DNA of 5,523 nucleotides, taken from contig JAEZFR010000080.1 in assembly GCA_023417285.1 (NCBI GenBank), forward strand, positions 1-5,523, in the 5' to 3' direction. The position numbers and the translations under genes were made by a program. The notes under the pieces were generated by a model. The model was not told the DNA's origin. It did no database searches and saw nothing but the letters and a program-made list of their open reading frames with translations. Shown one piece after another: positions 1-5,345 of the stretch. This stretch comes from Bacillota bacterium. Lineage in GTDB: Bacteria; Bacillota; Clostridia; Acetivibrionales; DSM-1351. Each line of letters starts with the position of its first letter. Positions within the stretch are counted from its first letter, which is position 1.

Positions 1-80
1 TTGGATTTTGAAGTTGTTTCGTTATTCATGTCATCATCACTCTCTTTACCAAAATCTCCATTTTTAACAATCAGTTTCAT
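1..80 (-). CDS. Possible 5' fragment of an unidentified gene running off the window
   Basis: An open minus-strand frame starts at an ATG at 80-78 and stays open to the window edge (26 codons). Its peptide is hydrophilic and acidic, with the run ESDDD followed by MNNETTSKS. A second in-frame ATG lies at 29-27. Neither start has a good Shine-Dalgarno sequence. The first has none, and the second has only a GAGAG about 10 nt upstream. A TATAAT sequence at 84-79 overlaps the first ATG, so if that is a real -10 box the start at 29 is the better choice. The fragment is too short to assign to a family. It lies beyond the yhbY terminator, so it would be a separate transcription unit. It could equally be non-coding AT-rich sequence. 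Confidence 0.25.
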   Translation of the reverse strand, partial: MKLIVKNGDFGKESDDDMNNETTSKS

Positions 81-107
81 TATATTCAATAGAGAGTTAT
101 TTGATGA
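79..107 (-). promoter_or_regulatory. Weak candidate promoter downstream of yhbY
   Basis: The minus strand has a perfect -10 hexamer TATAAT at 84-79. With a 17-nt spacer, the -35 position (107-102) reads TCATCA, which is a poor match to TTGACA. Transcription would begin near position 72 and could serve a start codon at 29. In AT-rich sequence a lone TATAAT is common, so this is only a candidate. Confidence 0.22.
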
Positions 108-214
108 TAATATCTTTAAAACAAGAAAATTTACTTCGCAAATCCGTTCAGTGCTTATTTTACTATTTTATCTTGCTCAGTATACACTCTAAAACTTATA
201 AATTCCTATATTCT

Positions 215-239
215 AAAAAAGCTACCTATCTAGGTAGCT
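215..239 (-). terminator. Intrinsic terminator of obgE-yhbY, overlapping the yhbY stop
   Basis: On the minus strand an 8-bp perfect stem (AGCTACCT / AGGTAGCT, at 239-232 and 227-220) encloses an AGAT tetraloop and runs directly into six T residues (220-215). The 5' arm is made of the last yhbY codons, and the TAG stop (228-226) lies at the loop and the base of the 3' arm. The structure works only for minus-strand transcription, because the plus strand has no T tract after the stem. Confidence 0.9.
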
Positions 240-519
240 CAATTACTGGATTCTTTTCAGATTTTTTATATAATACAAACTTGCTTCCAATTACCTGAAC
301 AATCTGAGCCCCTGTCAGCTCGGCAAGTTCCTCACAAACAAGTTTCGTATCGGTTTCTGCATTTCTTAGCACAGTTGCCTTTATAAGTTCTCGCGCTTCT
401 AATGCATCAGCGAATTGCTTTACCATGTTATCATTTATTCCGCCCTTACCAACCTGAAATATAGGTTGCAGGTTATTGGCGAGTGACCTTAGATAGCTTC
501 TCTGTTTTCCTGTTAACAT
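226..519 (-). CDS. yhbY: YhbY family ribosome-assembly RNA-binding protein (CRM domain)
   Basis: This 97-residue protein is a single CRM domain, the usual length for bacterial YhbY. The N-terminus MLTGKQRSYLRSLANNLQP and the GxxG loop GKGG at residues 24-27 are typical. The segment VKQFADALEARELIKATVL and the C-terminal ELTGAQIVQVIGSKFVLYKK complete the fold. Family knowledge: YhbY associates with pre-50S particles and binds RNA through the GxxG loop. The ATG start has a good Shine-Dalgarno (GAGAGGG, 6 nt upstream) that overlaps the obgE stop region. Only 12 bp separate the two genes, so they are almost certainly co-transcribed and perhaps translationally coupled. The gene ends inside its own terminator hairpin. 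Confidence 0.95.
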   Translation of the reverse strand: MLTGKQRSYLRSLANNLQPIFQVGKGGINDNMVKQFADALEARELIKATVLRNAETDTKLVCEELAELTGAQIVQVIGSKFVLYKKSEKNPVIELPR

Positions 520-531
520 ACTTTTCCCTCT

Positions 532-1809
532 CTATCTGGTATAGTCAAATTCTATATCATATATTTTAACGGTGTCTCCTTCTTCTATACCCATTTCTTC
601 GAGCTTATCTATTACACCCTTTTTCTTTAATGAGCGCTGAAAGTATTGGAGAGATTCATAATTGCTGAAGTTAGTTGAACCAACAACTTTTCTTATCCAG
701 TTACCTTCAATAATATACGCCCCGTCCTCAATTCTTATTTCGAAAGGCTTTTCCTCTTCAGCAGTATAAACAACTACGTCCTTGTCAGATTCGTCATATA
801 GAATTGTATCAGGTAATTCTCTCAAGGTGTTACTTACATAATACATTAGCTCTTTTAGTCCCTTGTTTGTAGCAGCAGATATTGCAAAGACCTTATAGCC
901 CTTTTGTTCAAGAGTAGTCTTAAACTTCTCAAAGTTTTCCTCTGAGCCTGGTATGTCCATTTTATTTGCAGCAACAATCTGTGGTCTGCTAGCAAGAACC
1001 GCGTTATATCTTTCAAGCTCACTATTGATAGTGTCAAAATCCTCTAAAGCATCACGGCCTTCAATTCCCGATACATCCACAACATGTACCAACAGTTTTG
1101 TTCTCTCAACATGTCTTAAAAATTCATGCCCCAAACCTACCCCTTCATGAGCACCCTCAATAAGTCCAGGAATATCAGCCATAACGAAGCTTCTACCTTC
1201 CTCTATCTTGACAACACCAAGGTTTGGTATGAGCGTAGTAAAATGATAATTTGCAATTTTAGGCTTTGCAGCAGATACCATTGACAGAATTGTTGATTTT
1301 CCTACATTAGGAAAACCAATAAGGCCGACATCTGCAATCAGTTTCATTTCTAGAACCAACGAACGTTCATCCCCAAGGTCTCCACTCTTTGCAAAGTTAG
1401 GAACCTGCCTTGTCGGAGTAGCAAAATGCTGATTACCCTTTCCACCTTTTCCACCTTTGCAAATTATCTCTTTTTGTCCAGGCTTAACCATATCAGCAAT
1501 AAGAAGACCAGTTAATTCATCCTTAATCATCGTCCCTAATGGAACTTTAATAATGATATCCTGTCCATCTCTGCCTGTACAATTAGCAGCACCGCCATCT
1601 TGACCATTCTCGGCAGCATATTTTCTTTTATACCTGAAATCAATCAGTGTACTTAGGCCTTCATCCACCACGAAGATGACATCCCCGCCTCTTCCACCAT
1701 CACCACCGTCGGGACCTCCGGCAGCTATGTATTTTTCTCTGTGGAATGATACAGCACCATTTCCACCATTGCCAGCTTTAATAAAAATCTTTGCACTATC
1801 TATAAACAT
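532..1809 (-). CDS. obgE: GTPase ObgE/CgtA, 50S ribosome assembly
   Basis: This 425-residue Obg-family GTPase has the three-domain Gram-positive layout. The glycine-rich Obg domain spans about residues 1-158, with GGNGG, GGPDGGDGGRGGD and KGGKGGKGN. The G domain (about 159-330) carries G1 GFPNVGKS (165-172), switch I TTL (191-193), G3 DIPG (212-215), G4 NKMD (282-285) and G5 SAAT (311-314). A C-terminal OCT domain (about 345-425) follows, so the length and all catalytic motifs are intact. Family knowledge: Obg binds the 50S subunit late in assembly, has low intrinsic GTPase activity, and is linked to the stringent response and, in Bacillus, to sporulation and the general stress response. The ATG start has AAAGGA 8 nt upstream. 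A terminator after rpmA separates it from the ribosomal protein genes, so it probably has its own promoter in the upstream spacer. Confidence 0.98.
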   Translation of the reverse strand: MFIDSAKIFIKAGNGGNGAVSFHREKYIAAGGPDGGDGGRGGDVIFVVDEGLSTLIDFRYKRKYAAENGQDGGAANCTGRDGQDIIIKVPLGTMIKDELTGLLIADMVKPGQKEIICKGGKGGKGNQHFATPTRQVPNFAKSGDLGDERSLVLEMKLIADVGLIGFPNVGKSTILSMVSAAKPKIANYHFTTLIPNLGVVKIEEGRSFVMADIPGLIEGAHEGVGLGHEFLRHVERTKLLVHVVDVSGIEGRDALEDFDTINSELERYNAVLASRPQIVAANKMDIPGSEENFEKFKTTLEQKGYKVFAISAATNKGLKELMYYVSNTLRELPDTILYDESDKDVVVYTAEEEKPFEIRIEDGAYIIEGNWIRKVVGSTNFSNYESLQYFQRSLKKKGVIDKLEEMGIEEGDTVKIYDIEFDYTR

Positions 1810-1906
1810 TTAAATAATCCTTTCGGGATGAATACTTTTGCAAACTATATAAACCAAATATATTTTAGGATAAACTAATTATTTATTCTTAATATACTTT
1901 ACAAGT

Positions 1907-1936
1907 ATTATCTCCATAATAAAAAACCATACTCAA
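1907..1936 (-). promoter_or_regulatory. Candidate promoter for obgE-yhbY
   Basis: The minus strand has TTGAGT (1936-1931; 4 of 6 matches to TTGACA), an 18-nt spacer, and GATAAT (1912-1907; 5 of 6 matches to TATAAT). Transcription would start near 1900 and give a leader of about 90 nt before obgE. The -35 box touches the end of the long inverted repeat at 1936-2019. Other weaker pairs can be drawn in this AT-rich spacer, for example TTGCAC with TATTTT at 17 nt, so the exact promoter is uncertain. The terminator upstream implies that some promoter must lie here. Confidence 0.4.
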
Positions 1937-2019
1937 AAATTTGCTCAACTTAGTACATCAATAATTATCATAATCTCATATGTTCAAAATATTGTTGTAC
2001 TAAAATTGGTGCAAATTTT
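1936..2019. repeat. Long imperfect inverted repeat in the rpmA-obgE spacer
   Basis: Two nested pairs of arms face each other. The inner arms are 14 nt each (1950-1963 and 1990-2003) and match with a single mismatch; they contain TTAGTAC / GTACTAA. The outer arms are 9 nt each (1936-1944 and 2011-2019), perfectly complementary (AAAATTTGC / GCAAATTTT). Short unpaired or partly paired segments (5 and 7 nt) lie between inner and outer arms. The central 26-nt loop includes the small palindromes CATATG and ATTATGATAAT. No T tract follows, so it is not a canonical terminator. It begins 8 bp beyond the T tract of the rpmA terminator. Possible roles are an operator, a transcript-stabilising stem, or the remnant of a small inverted-repeat element. 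I cannot tell which. Confidence 0.6.
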
Positions 2020-2027
2020 CAAAAGAT

Positions 2028-2061
2028 AAAAAAAGTAGAAAATGCTTAGCACATTTTCTAC
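2028..2061 (-). terminator. Strong intrinsic terminator after rpmA
   Basis: On the minus strand a perfect 10-bp stem (GTAGAAAATG / CATTTTCTAC, 2061-2052 and 2044-2035) encloses a 7-nt loop and is followed immediately by seven T residues (2034-2028). It begins about 30 nt after the rpmA stop codon. It should end the rplU-prp-rpmA transcript and insulate obgE from the strong ribosomal protein promoter. Confidence 0.95.
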
Positions 2062-2091
2062 CGTGAAGTCAATTAATAACCATATTAAAGC

Positions 2092-2373
2092 TTATGCTTC
2101 AGTTACTATCTTAACCTGTTTCTTGTCTCTGCCAAGTCTTTCAAACTTAACCTTACCATCAACTAGTGCAAACAAGGTATCATCCTTACCTCTTCCAACG
2201 TTAACACCAGGATGTATCTTAGTGCCTCTTTGACGAACAAGAATGTTTCCTGCTAAAACAAACTGACCATCAGCACGCTTAACGCCTAATCTTTTAGCTT
2301 CACTGTCACGGCCGTTTCTTGAGCTACCAACACCTTTTTTATGAGCAAAAAGTTGTAAATTAATCTTTATCAC
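2092..2373 (-). CDS. rpmA: 50S ribosomal protein L27, Prp-processed type
   Basis: This 93-residue L27 has the family core AHKKGVGSSRNGRDSEAKRLGV (residues 10 onward), then GNILVRQRGTKIHPG and a basic C-terminal part. L27 sits near the peptidyl transferase centre, and its mature N-terminus reaches toward the tRNA ends. The preferred start is the GTG at 2373, because AGGAGGTG lies 7 nt upstream. An ATG further upstream (2391) would put the Shine-Dalgarno inside the coding region. From the GTG the protein begins (M)IKINLQLF followed by AHKKG. This matches the 9-residue Firmicutes extension (consensus MLKLNLQFF before ASKKG) that Prp removes, and predicts a mature protein starting AHKKG, as in E. 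coli. The first F of the usual FF pair is L here. The gene starts 4 nt after the prp stop, so translational coupling is likely. Confidence 0.97.
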   Translation of the reverse strand: MIKINLQLFAHKKGVGSSRNGRDSEAKRLGVKRADGQFVLAGNILVRQRGTKIHPGVNVGRGKDDTLFALVDGKVKFERLGRDKKQVKIVTEA

Positions 2374-2377
2374 GAGA

Positions 2378-2710
2378 CTACACCTCCTCATCCATTACCT
2401 TCACGAATTTTGGATAGGATAATTCTATTTGTTTAAAGCCAATCTCTGCTGTCTTCATTATAATATTAGCTGTATGTCTTTTTTCAGGAGAAAGCTCCAT
2501 ATCAAGTTTACAAAACATATACCCATTTCTCTCGGTATAGAAGTCGCTAATACCCACTAAGTCCATCAGAGCACCCACTGTAGTAAAGCTAACAGTTGAT
2601 ACCGCAGCGCATACTATATCTCTGCCCTGCCTATCGTAGCCAGCATGTCCGCTGACAACAAAATGCTTCAAAACTCCATCCTTATCCTTGCCTATCTTAA
2701 CTTTAATCAT
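2378..2710 (-). CDS. prp: Ribosomal processing cysteine protease Prp (YsxB family)
   Basis: This 110-residue protein matches the Prp/YsxB family in length and motifs. The catalytic region GHAGYDRQGRDIVCAAVS contains His22 and Cys34, the same positions as the catalytic dyad described for Staphylococcus aureus Prp. The remainder is a small alpha/beta fold ending KVMDEEV. Family knowledge: Prp cleaves the N-terminal extension of L27 in Firmicutes and related phyla that lack the short form of L27; this processing is essential in S. aureus. The gene sits between rplU and rpmA, the usual arrangement, directly upstream of its substrate. The ATG start is 12 nt after the rplU stop and has only a weak, distant AAGG about 10 nt upstream. 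Translation may therefore be lower than that of its ribosomal protein neighbours, or depend on coupling from rplU. Confidence 0.95.
   Translation of the reverse strand: MIKVKIGKDKDGVLKHFVVSGHAGYDRQGRDIVCAAVSTVSFTTVGALMDLVGISDFYTERNGYMFCKLDMELSPEKRHTANIIMKTAEIGFKQIELSYPKFVKVMDEEV
2381..2388 (-). promoter_or_regulatory. rpmA ribosome binding site inside the prp 3' end
   Basis: AGGAGGTG lies 7 nt before the GTG start of rpmA and decides that start. The same bases encode the last residues of Prp (Glu-Glu-Val, GAG GAG GTG), so Prp's C-terminal sequence and the L27 initiation signal are shared. Confidence 0.9.
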
Positions 2711-2722
2711 TATGTTCTAACC

Positions 2723-3034
2723 TTAAGCATTAATCTTTTCAATCTGAACCTTTGTGTAAGGCTGTCTGTGTCCTTGCTTCTTTCTAATGTTCTTCTTAGC
2801 CTTATACTTGAAAATGATTATTTTGCTTCCCTTACCATGTCCAAGAACCTTAGCGCTTACTGAAGCAGATTCAAGAACTGGAGCTCCAAAAGTAACATTA
2901 CCTTCTTTTGATACAGCTAAAACTTTATCAAATGTAAATGAAGAACCTTCTTCAGCATTTAGCTTTTCAACGAAAACTACATCGCCTTCCTGAACTCTAT
3001 ACTGCTTTCCACCAGTCATTATTACAGCGTACAT
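2723..3034 (-). CDS. rplU: 50S ribosomal protein L21
   Basis: This 103-residue protein has the normal L21 length. It begins MYAVIMTGGKQYRVQEGD and carries the family signature region IIIFKYKAKKNIRKKQGHRQ, which ends RQPYT near the C-terminus. L21 binds 23S rRNA in the large subunit. The ATG at 3034 is chosen because AGGAGGTG lies 5 nt upstream and the protein then starts exactly as other L21 proteins do. An in-frame ATG at 3070 would add 12 residues (MCRRDC...) with no Shine-Dalgarno and lies inside the structured leader. It is the first gene of the rplU-prp-rpmA unit, transcribed from a near-consensus promoter in the 3' end of rng. Confidence 0.98.
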   Translation of the reverse strand: MYAVIMTGGKQYRVQEGDVVFVEKLNAEEGSSFTFDKVLAVSKEGNVTFGAPVLESASVSAKVLGHGKGSKIIIFKYKAKKNIRKKQGHRQPYTKVQIEKINA

Positions 3035-3137
3035 ATCTACACCTCCTACTATACAGTCTCGCCGACACATATGACGTAAACATCACAGGCAATAGTAATC
3101 ATTACTATATTTTGGGAGCCTTGGTCGAGCGGCTACC
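3035..3137 (-). ncRNA. Candidate L21 ribosomal protein leader (rplU 5' UTR)
   Basis: The roughly 100-nt untranslated leader between the promoter and rplU is rich in pairing. Stem 1 pairs GGTAGCC (3137-3131) with GGCTCC (3120-3115) with one bulged T, around a loop GCTCGACCAA. Stem 2 is a 17-nt palindrome (3108-3092; ATAGTAAT / ATTACTAT). Stem 3 pairs TGATG with CGTCA (3085-3081 and 3076-3072) around a TTTA loop. CTCG in loop 1 (3129-3126) can also pair with CGAG (3061-3058), a possible pseudoknot. There is no T tract, so any control would act on translation or processing rather than by an intrinsic attenuator. Position and size fit the L21 leader family (Rfam RF00559) found in Firmicutes, where autoregulation by L21 is the expected mechanism. 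The family match is by context, not by a covariance search. Confidence 0.7.
3040..3047 (-). promoter_or_regulatory. rplU ribosome binding site
   Basis: AGGAGGTG sits 5 nt before the ATG at 3034 and fixes the start. It directly adjoins the sequence TATAGTA (3053-3047), which can pair with an upstream leader segment, so access to this site may be regulated by leader folding. Confidence 0.9.
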
Positions 3138-3142
3138 GATAT

Positions 3143-3171
3143 ATTCTAGCACACCAACGTATCAGTGTCAA
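3143..3171 (-). promoter_or_regulatory. Near-consensus sigma-A promoter of rplU-prp-rpmA
   Basis: TTGACA (3171-3166, perfect) is followed by a 17-nt spacer and TAGAAT (3148-3143, 5 of 6 matches to TATAAT). Transcription should start near 3137-3136, just at the first leader stem. The promoter lies inside the rng coding sequence: the -35 box overlaps the Ile-Asp-Thr codons, and the rng stop TAG is the first half of the -10 box. Confidence 0.9.
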
Positions 3172-4636
3172 TGCGTTTAATTCTAAGTCCATCGAATTTT
3201 ATGTCGTTTGTGCCAGAAATTGATATCTTAATACTATTATTGTGATTTTTCAGCAACTTTAATATTCTATTTTCCAATTTAGCTAAAATAGAATTATGAA
3301 CCTCAAAGTTAACTTCTTGTGCATCCGTCATTAGCAAATACTGGTCTATCTGTTTCAAAACTTCACGCATACTTGCCTCAGCTGAAGGTATTTTCCCTGA
3401 GCCATCACATATTGGGCAGTCACAAGACATTACTGTTGATAATTCTTGTCTAATCTTTTTTCTCGTCATTTCAACAAGGCCCAGCCCTGTCATCCCTAAT
3501 ACAATGGTTTTTGTTCTATCATTTTTCAATGCCAGTTTAAGTGCATCAATAATCATTTGCTGATGTGCAACATTGCTCATATCAATAAAATCAATTACAA
3601 CAATACCACCAATATCTCTTAGCCTTAGCTGCTTGGCAATCTCCTTGGTTGCTTCCATGTTTGTTTTAAGCACAGTATCTTCTAAATTTTGATTGCCAAC
3701 AAATTTACCGGTATTAACATCAACTACAGTAAGTGCCTCAGTTCTGTCAATAATTAAGTATCCACCACACTTAAGCCATACTTTTCTAGCAAGAGCACGT
3801 TGAATCTTTGTCTCAATCTGATAGTAATCGAACATATCATAATCCTTAGAGAAAAATTCAACCCTATTTTTCAGATTAGGAGAAAACAAATCAACAAGTT
3901 CTAAGACCTTGTTGTACTCTAATCTATCATTAATAATAAATTTATCAATGTCAGATGTAAAAAAGTCCCTCACTGCTCTGAAAACCAGATTAATATCTTG
4001 GTGTATGCACCGTGGAACCGCACCGCTTGTTTCGTCCTGCTTAATCTTTGCCCAAAGCTTTGTAAGTATATCTATATCCTCAACAAAGTCAGCATCTTTG
4101 GTACCTTCAGCAACTGTTCTTACAATAAGCCCTTTATCATTTGGCTTTATGCTCTCAGCAATTTTCTTTAACCTTTGCCTTTCAGTCTCGTTTTCAATTC
4201 TCCTTGAAATACCTATATAATCGGCATTAGGTAATAGTACAAGGTACCTTCCCGGCAATGTTATATGAGTGGATACTCTGGGCCCCTTGGTTCCAACGGG
4301 CTCCTTTATAACCTGCACTGTAATTTCCTGTCCCACCTTTAGCAGGTCTGAAATATTGCAGTCGCTGTATTCTCTATAAACATCTAATTCATCATCACTA
4401 TATTCTTTTTGCGGAACAGCATCTCCAACATATAAAAATGCATTTTTTTCAAAGCCAATATCTACAAATGCTGCCTGCATTCCTGGTAAAACACTGCTCA
4501 CCTTGCCCCTATAGATATTACCTACAAGCCCCTTATGATGATTTCGCTCTATGTGAATCTCTGCTAACTCCTTATCCTCTAAGACAGCAGCCCGGATTTC
4601 ATCGTAGCTCACATCTACAATAATTTCATTAATCAT
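3146..4636 (-). CDS. rng: Ribonuclease G/E family endoribonuclease
   Basis: The 496 residues match RNase G (E. coli Rng is 489) with no long C-terminal degradosome scaffold. The N-terminal region contains an S1 RNA-binding domain (about residues 36-125; GNIYRGKVSSVLPGMQAAFVDIG). The 5'-sensor-like GLIVRT (169-174) matches the Arg-Thr pair of RNase E. The catalytic DNase I-like domain has the metal-binding aspartates Asp306 (VVDVNTG) and Asp349 (VIDF), 43 residues apart as in E. coli RNase E. The zinc-link CPIC (Cys407, Cys410) lies 58 residues beyond, again the RNase E spacing. Family knowledge: these enzymes cut single-stranded AU-rich RNA, prefer 5'-monophosphate ends, and process rRNA and mRNA. 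The start has GAGGTG 5 nt upstream and lies 19 bp after the DUF2344 gene. No terminator follows, so transcripts can read into the rplU leader. The last codons double as the rplU promoter. Confidence 0.96.
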   Translation of the reverse strand: MINEIIVDVSYDEIRAAVLEDKELAEIHIERNHHKGLVGNIYRGKVSSVLPGMQAAFVDIGFEKNAFLYVGDAVPQKEYSDDELDVYREYSDCNISDLLKVGQEITVQVIKEPVGTKGPRVSTHITLPGRYLVLLPNADYIGISRRIENETERQRLKKIAESIKPNDKGLIVRTVAEGTKDADFVEDIDILTKLWAKIKQDETSGAVPRCIHQDINLVFRAVRDFFTSDIDKFIINDRLEYNKVLELVDLFSPNLKNRVEFFSKDYDMFDYYQIETKIQRALARKVWLKCGGYLIIDRTEALTVVDVNTGKFVGNQNLEDTVLKTNMEATKEIAKQLRLRDIGGIVVIDFIDMSNVAHQQMIIDALKLALKNDRTKTIVLGMTGLGLVEMTRKKIRQELSTVMSCDCPICDGSGKIPSAEASMREVLKQIDQYLLMTDAQEVNFEVHNSILAKLENRILKLLKNHNNSIKISISGTNDIKFDGLRIKRIDTDTLVC

Positions 4637-4655
4637 ATTTCACCTCAAAGCTAGA

Positions 4656-5345
4656 TTATGGCTCGACCAACTGTTCATTGTCGCTTATAAAAAGTTTAGT
4701 TCTATGAATTTTCTCTATTTCATATGGCATGTTCATAAAGCCCATAAAGGCCTCTGTCAATAAGTCAGGCTTCAAATTGGCTTTGCTCCCTGCACTTACT
4801 AACATAGAAAGCTTTACTATGCTAAATGCTGGCAACTGTTGTACTTCACAATCTAGATCAAAAATCATGCTTTTTATATCAACTTCTTTATTTCCGCTTT
4901 TTGTCCTTTTCTCAACCATAATAGCAGGCAAGGCCATAAAGCACTTAATTCCATCCTTAACGGTCTTCTCTTCTATTATTTGCTCTACCCCTACAACAAC
5001 ATTGTAGTGGGAAGCTGATATAGTCGCCATTATATTCTGCTTTGAGTCATATCTCCTTGCTGTGAGGAGCTCTAAGCCCCTTGGAAGCTGTTCGTTTAAG
5101 CTGCTCATAAACTGCTGTGGTGCTAATGTATCATCCGTTACTTCAAAATCAGCGTACTCTGCATCACTTGTGACCCCCACTCCAAGCGGAAGCCCAAAGA
5201 CCATGCCGGGATGAGGGTTAAAGCCCTGTGAATATGCAATAGGCAATCTTGAGCGGCGAATAGCCCTTTCAAATACTTTCATTAAATCGAGGTGTGAAAT
5301 ATACTTAACCTCATCTCCACGTCTAAATCTAGTCCTTATAATCAT
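4656..5345 (-). CDS. DUF2344 / TIGR03936 radical SAM-linked protein, function unknown
   Basis: This 229-residue protein begins MIIRTRFRRGDEVKYISHLD, typical of the family. Conserved blocks are SHLDLMKVFERA (17-28), YSQGFNPHP (38-46), LPLGV (52-56) and SDAEY (60-64). The C-terminal half is less conserved. There is no signal peptide or membrane segment, so it is cytoplasmic. The ATG at 5345 is chosen because AAGGGGG lies just upstream and the start overlaps the preceding stop as ATGA. The longer reading from 5372 adds nine residues copied out of frame from the upstream gene and is unlikely. The family is named for its pairing, sometimes as a fusion, with the TIGR03960 radical SAM protein, as here. 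Its biochemical role is unknown to me. The constant company of rng suggests an RNA- or ribosome-related task, which is inference. Confidence 0.93.
   Translation of the reverse strand: MIIRTRFRRGDEVKYISHLDLMKVFERAIRRSRLPIAYSQGFNPHPGMVFGLPLGVGVTSDAEYADFEVTDDTLAPQQFMSSLNEQLPRGLELLTARRYDSKQNIMATISASHYNVVVGVEQIIEEKTVKDGIKCFMALPAIMVEKRTKSGNKEVDIKSMIFDLDCEVQQLPAFSIVKLSMLVSAGSKANLKPDLLTEAFMGFMNMPYEIEKIHRTKLFISDNEQLVEP

Noticed and set aside
1..192. Plus-strand open frame starting with TTG at the window edge and ending at 192.
   Set aside because: It has no ribosome binding site in view, a hydrophobic low-complexity composition from AT-rich sequence, no recognisable family, and no terminator of its own. 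It mirrors an open minus-strand frame.
1810..2027. A riboswitch or small RNA gene upstream of obgE.
   Set aside because: Apart from the inverted repeat, no aptamer-like conserved block, expression platform or second T-tract hairpin is visible between the candidate promoter and obgE.
2042..2233. Plus-strand open frame across rpmA and its terminator.
   Set aside because: It is antisense to well-supported rpmA, begins inside the terminator hairpin and has no ribosome binding site. The other plus-strand frames opposite obgE, rplU, rng and the DUF2344 gene were rejected for the same reason.
3035..3070. A longer rplU starting at the in-frame ATG at 3070.
   Set aside because: No Shine-Dalgarno precedes it, the extra residues MCRRDCIVGGVD are foreign to L21, and the region is part of the structured leader.
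3115..3137. On the plus strand this stretch resembles the 5' end and D arm of a serine- or leucine-type tRNA.
   Set aside because: There is no anticodon stem, T arm (GTTCGA) or matching acceptor 3' end downstream. The similarity comes from the complement of the first stem of the rplU leader.
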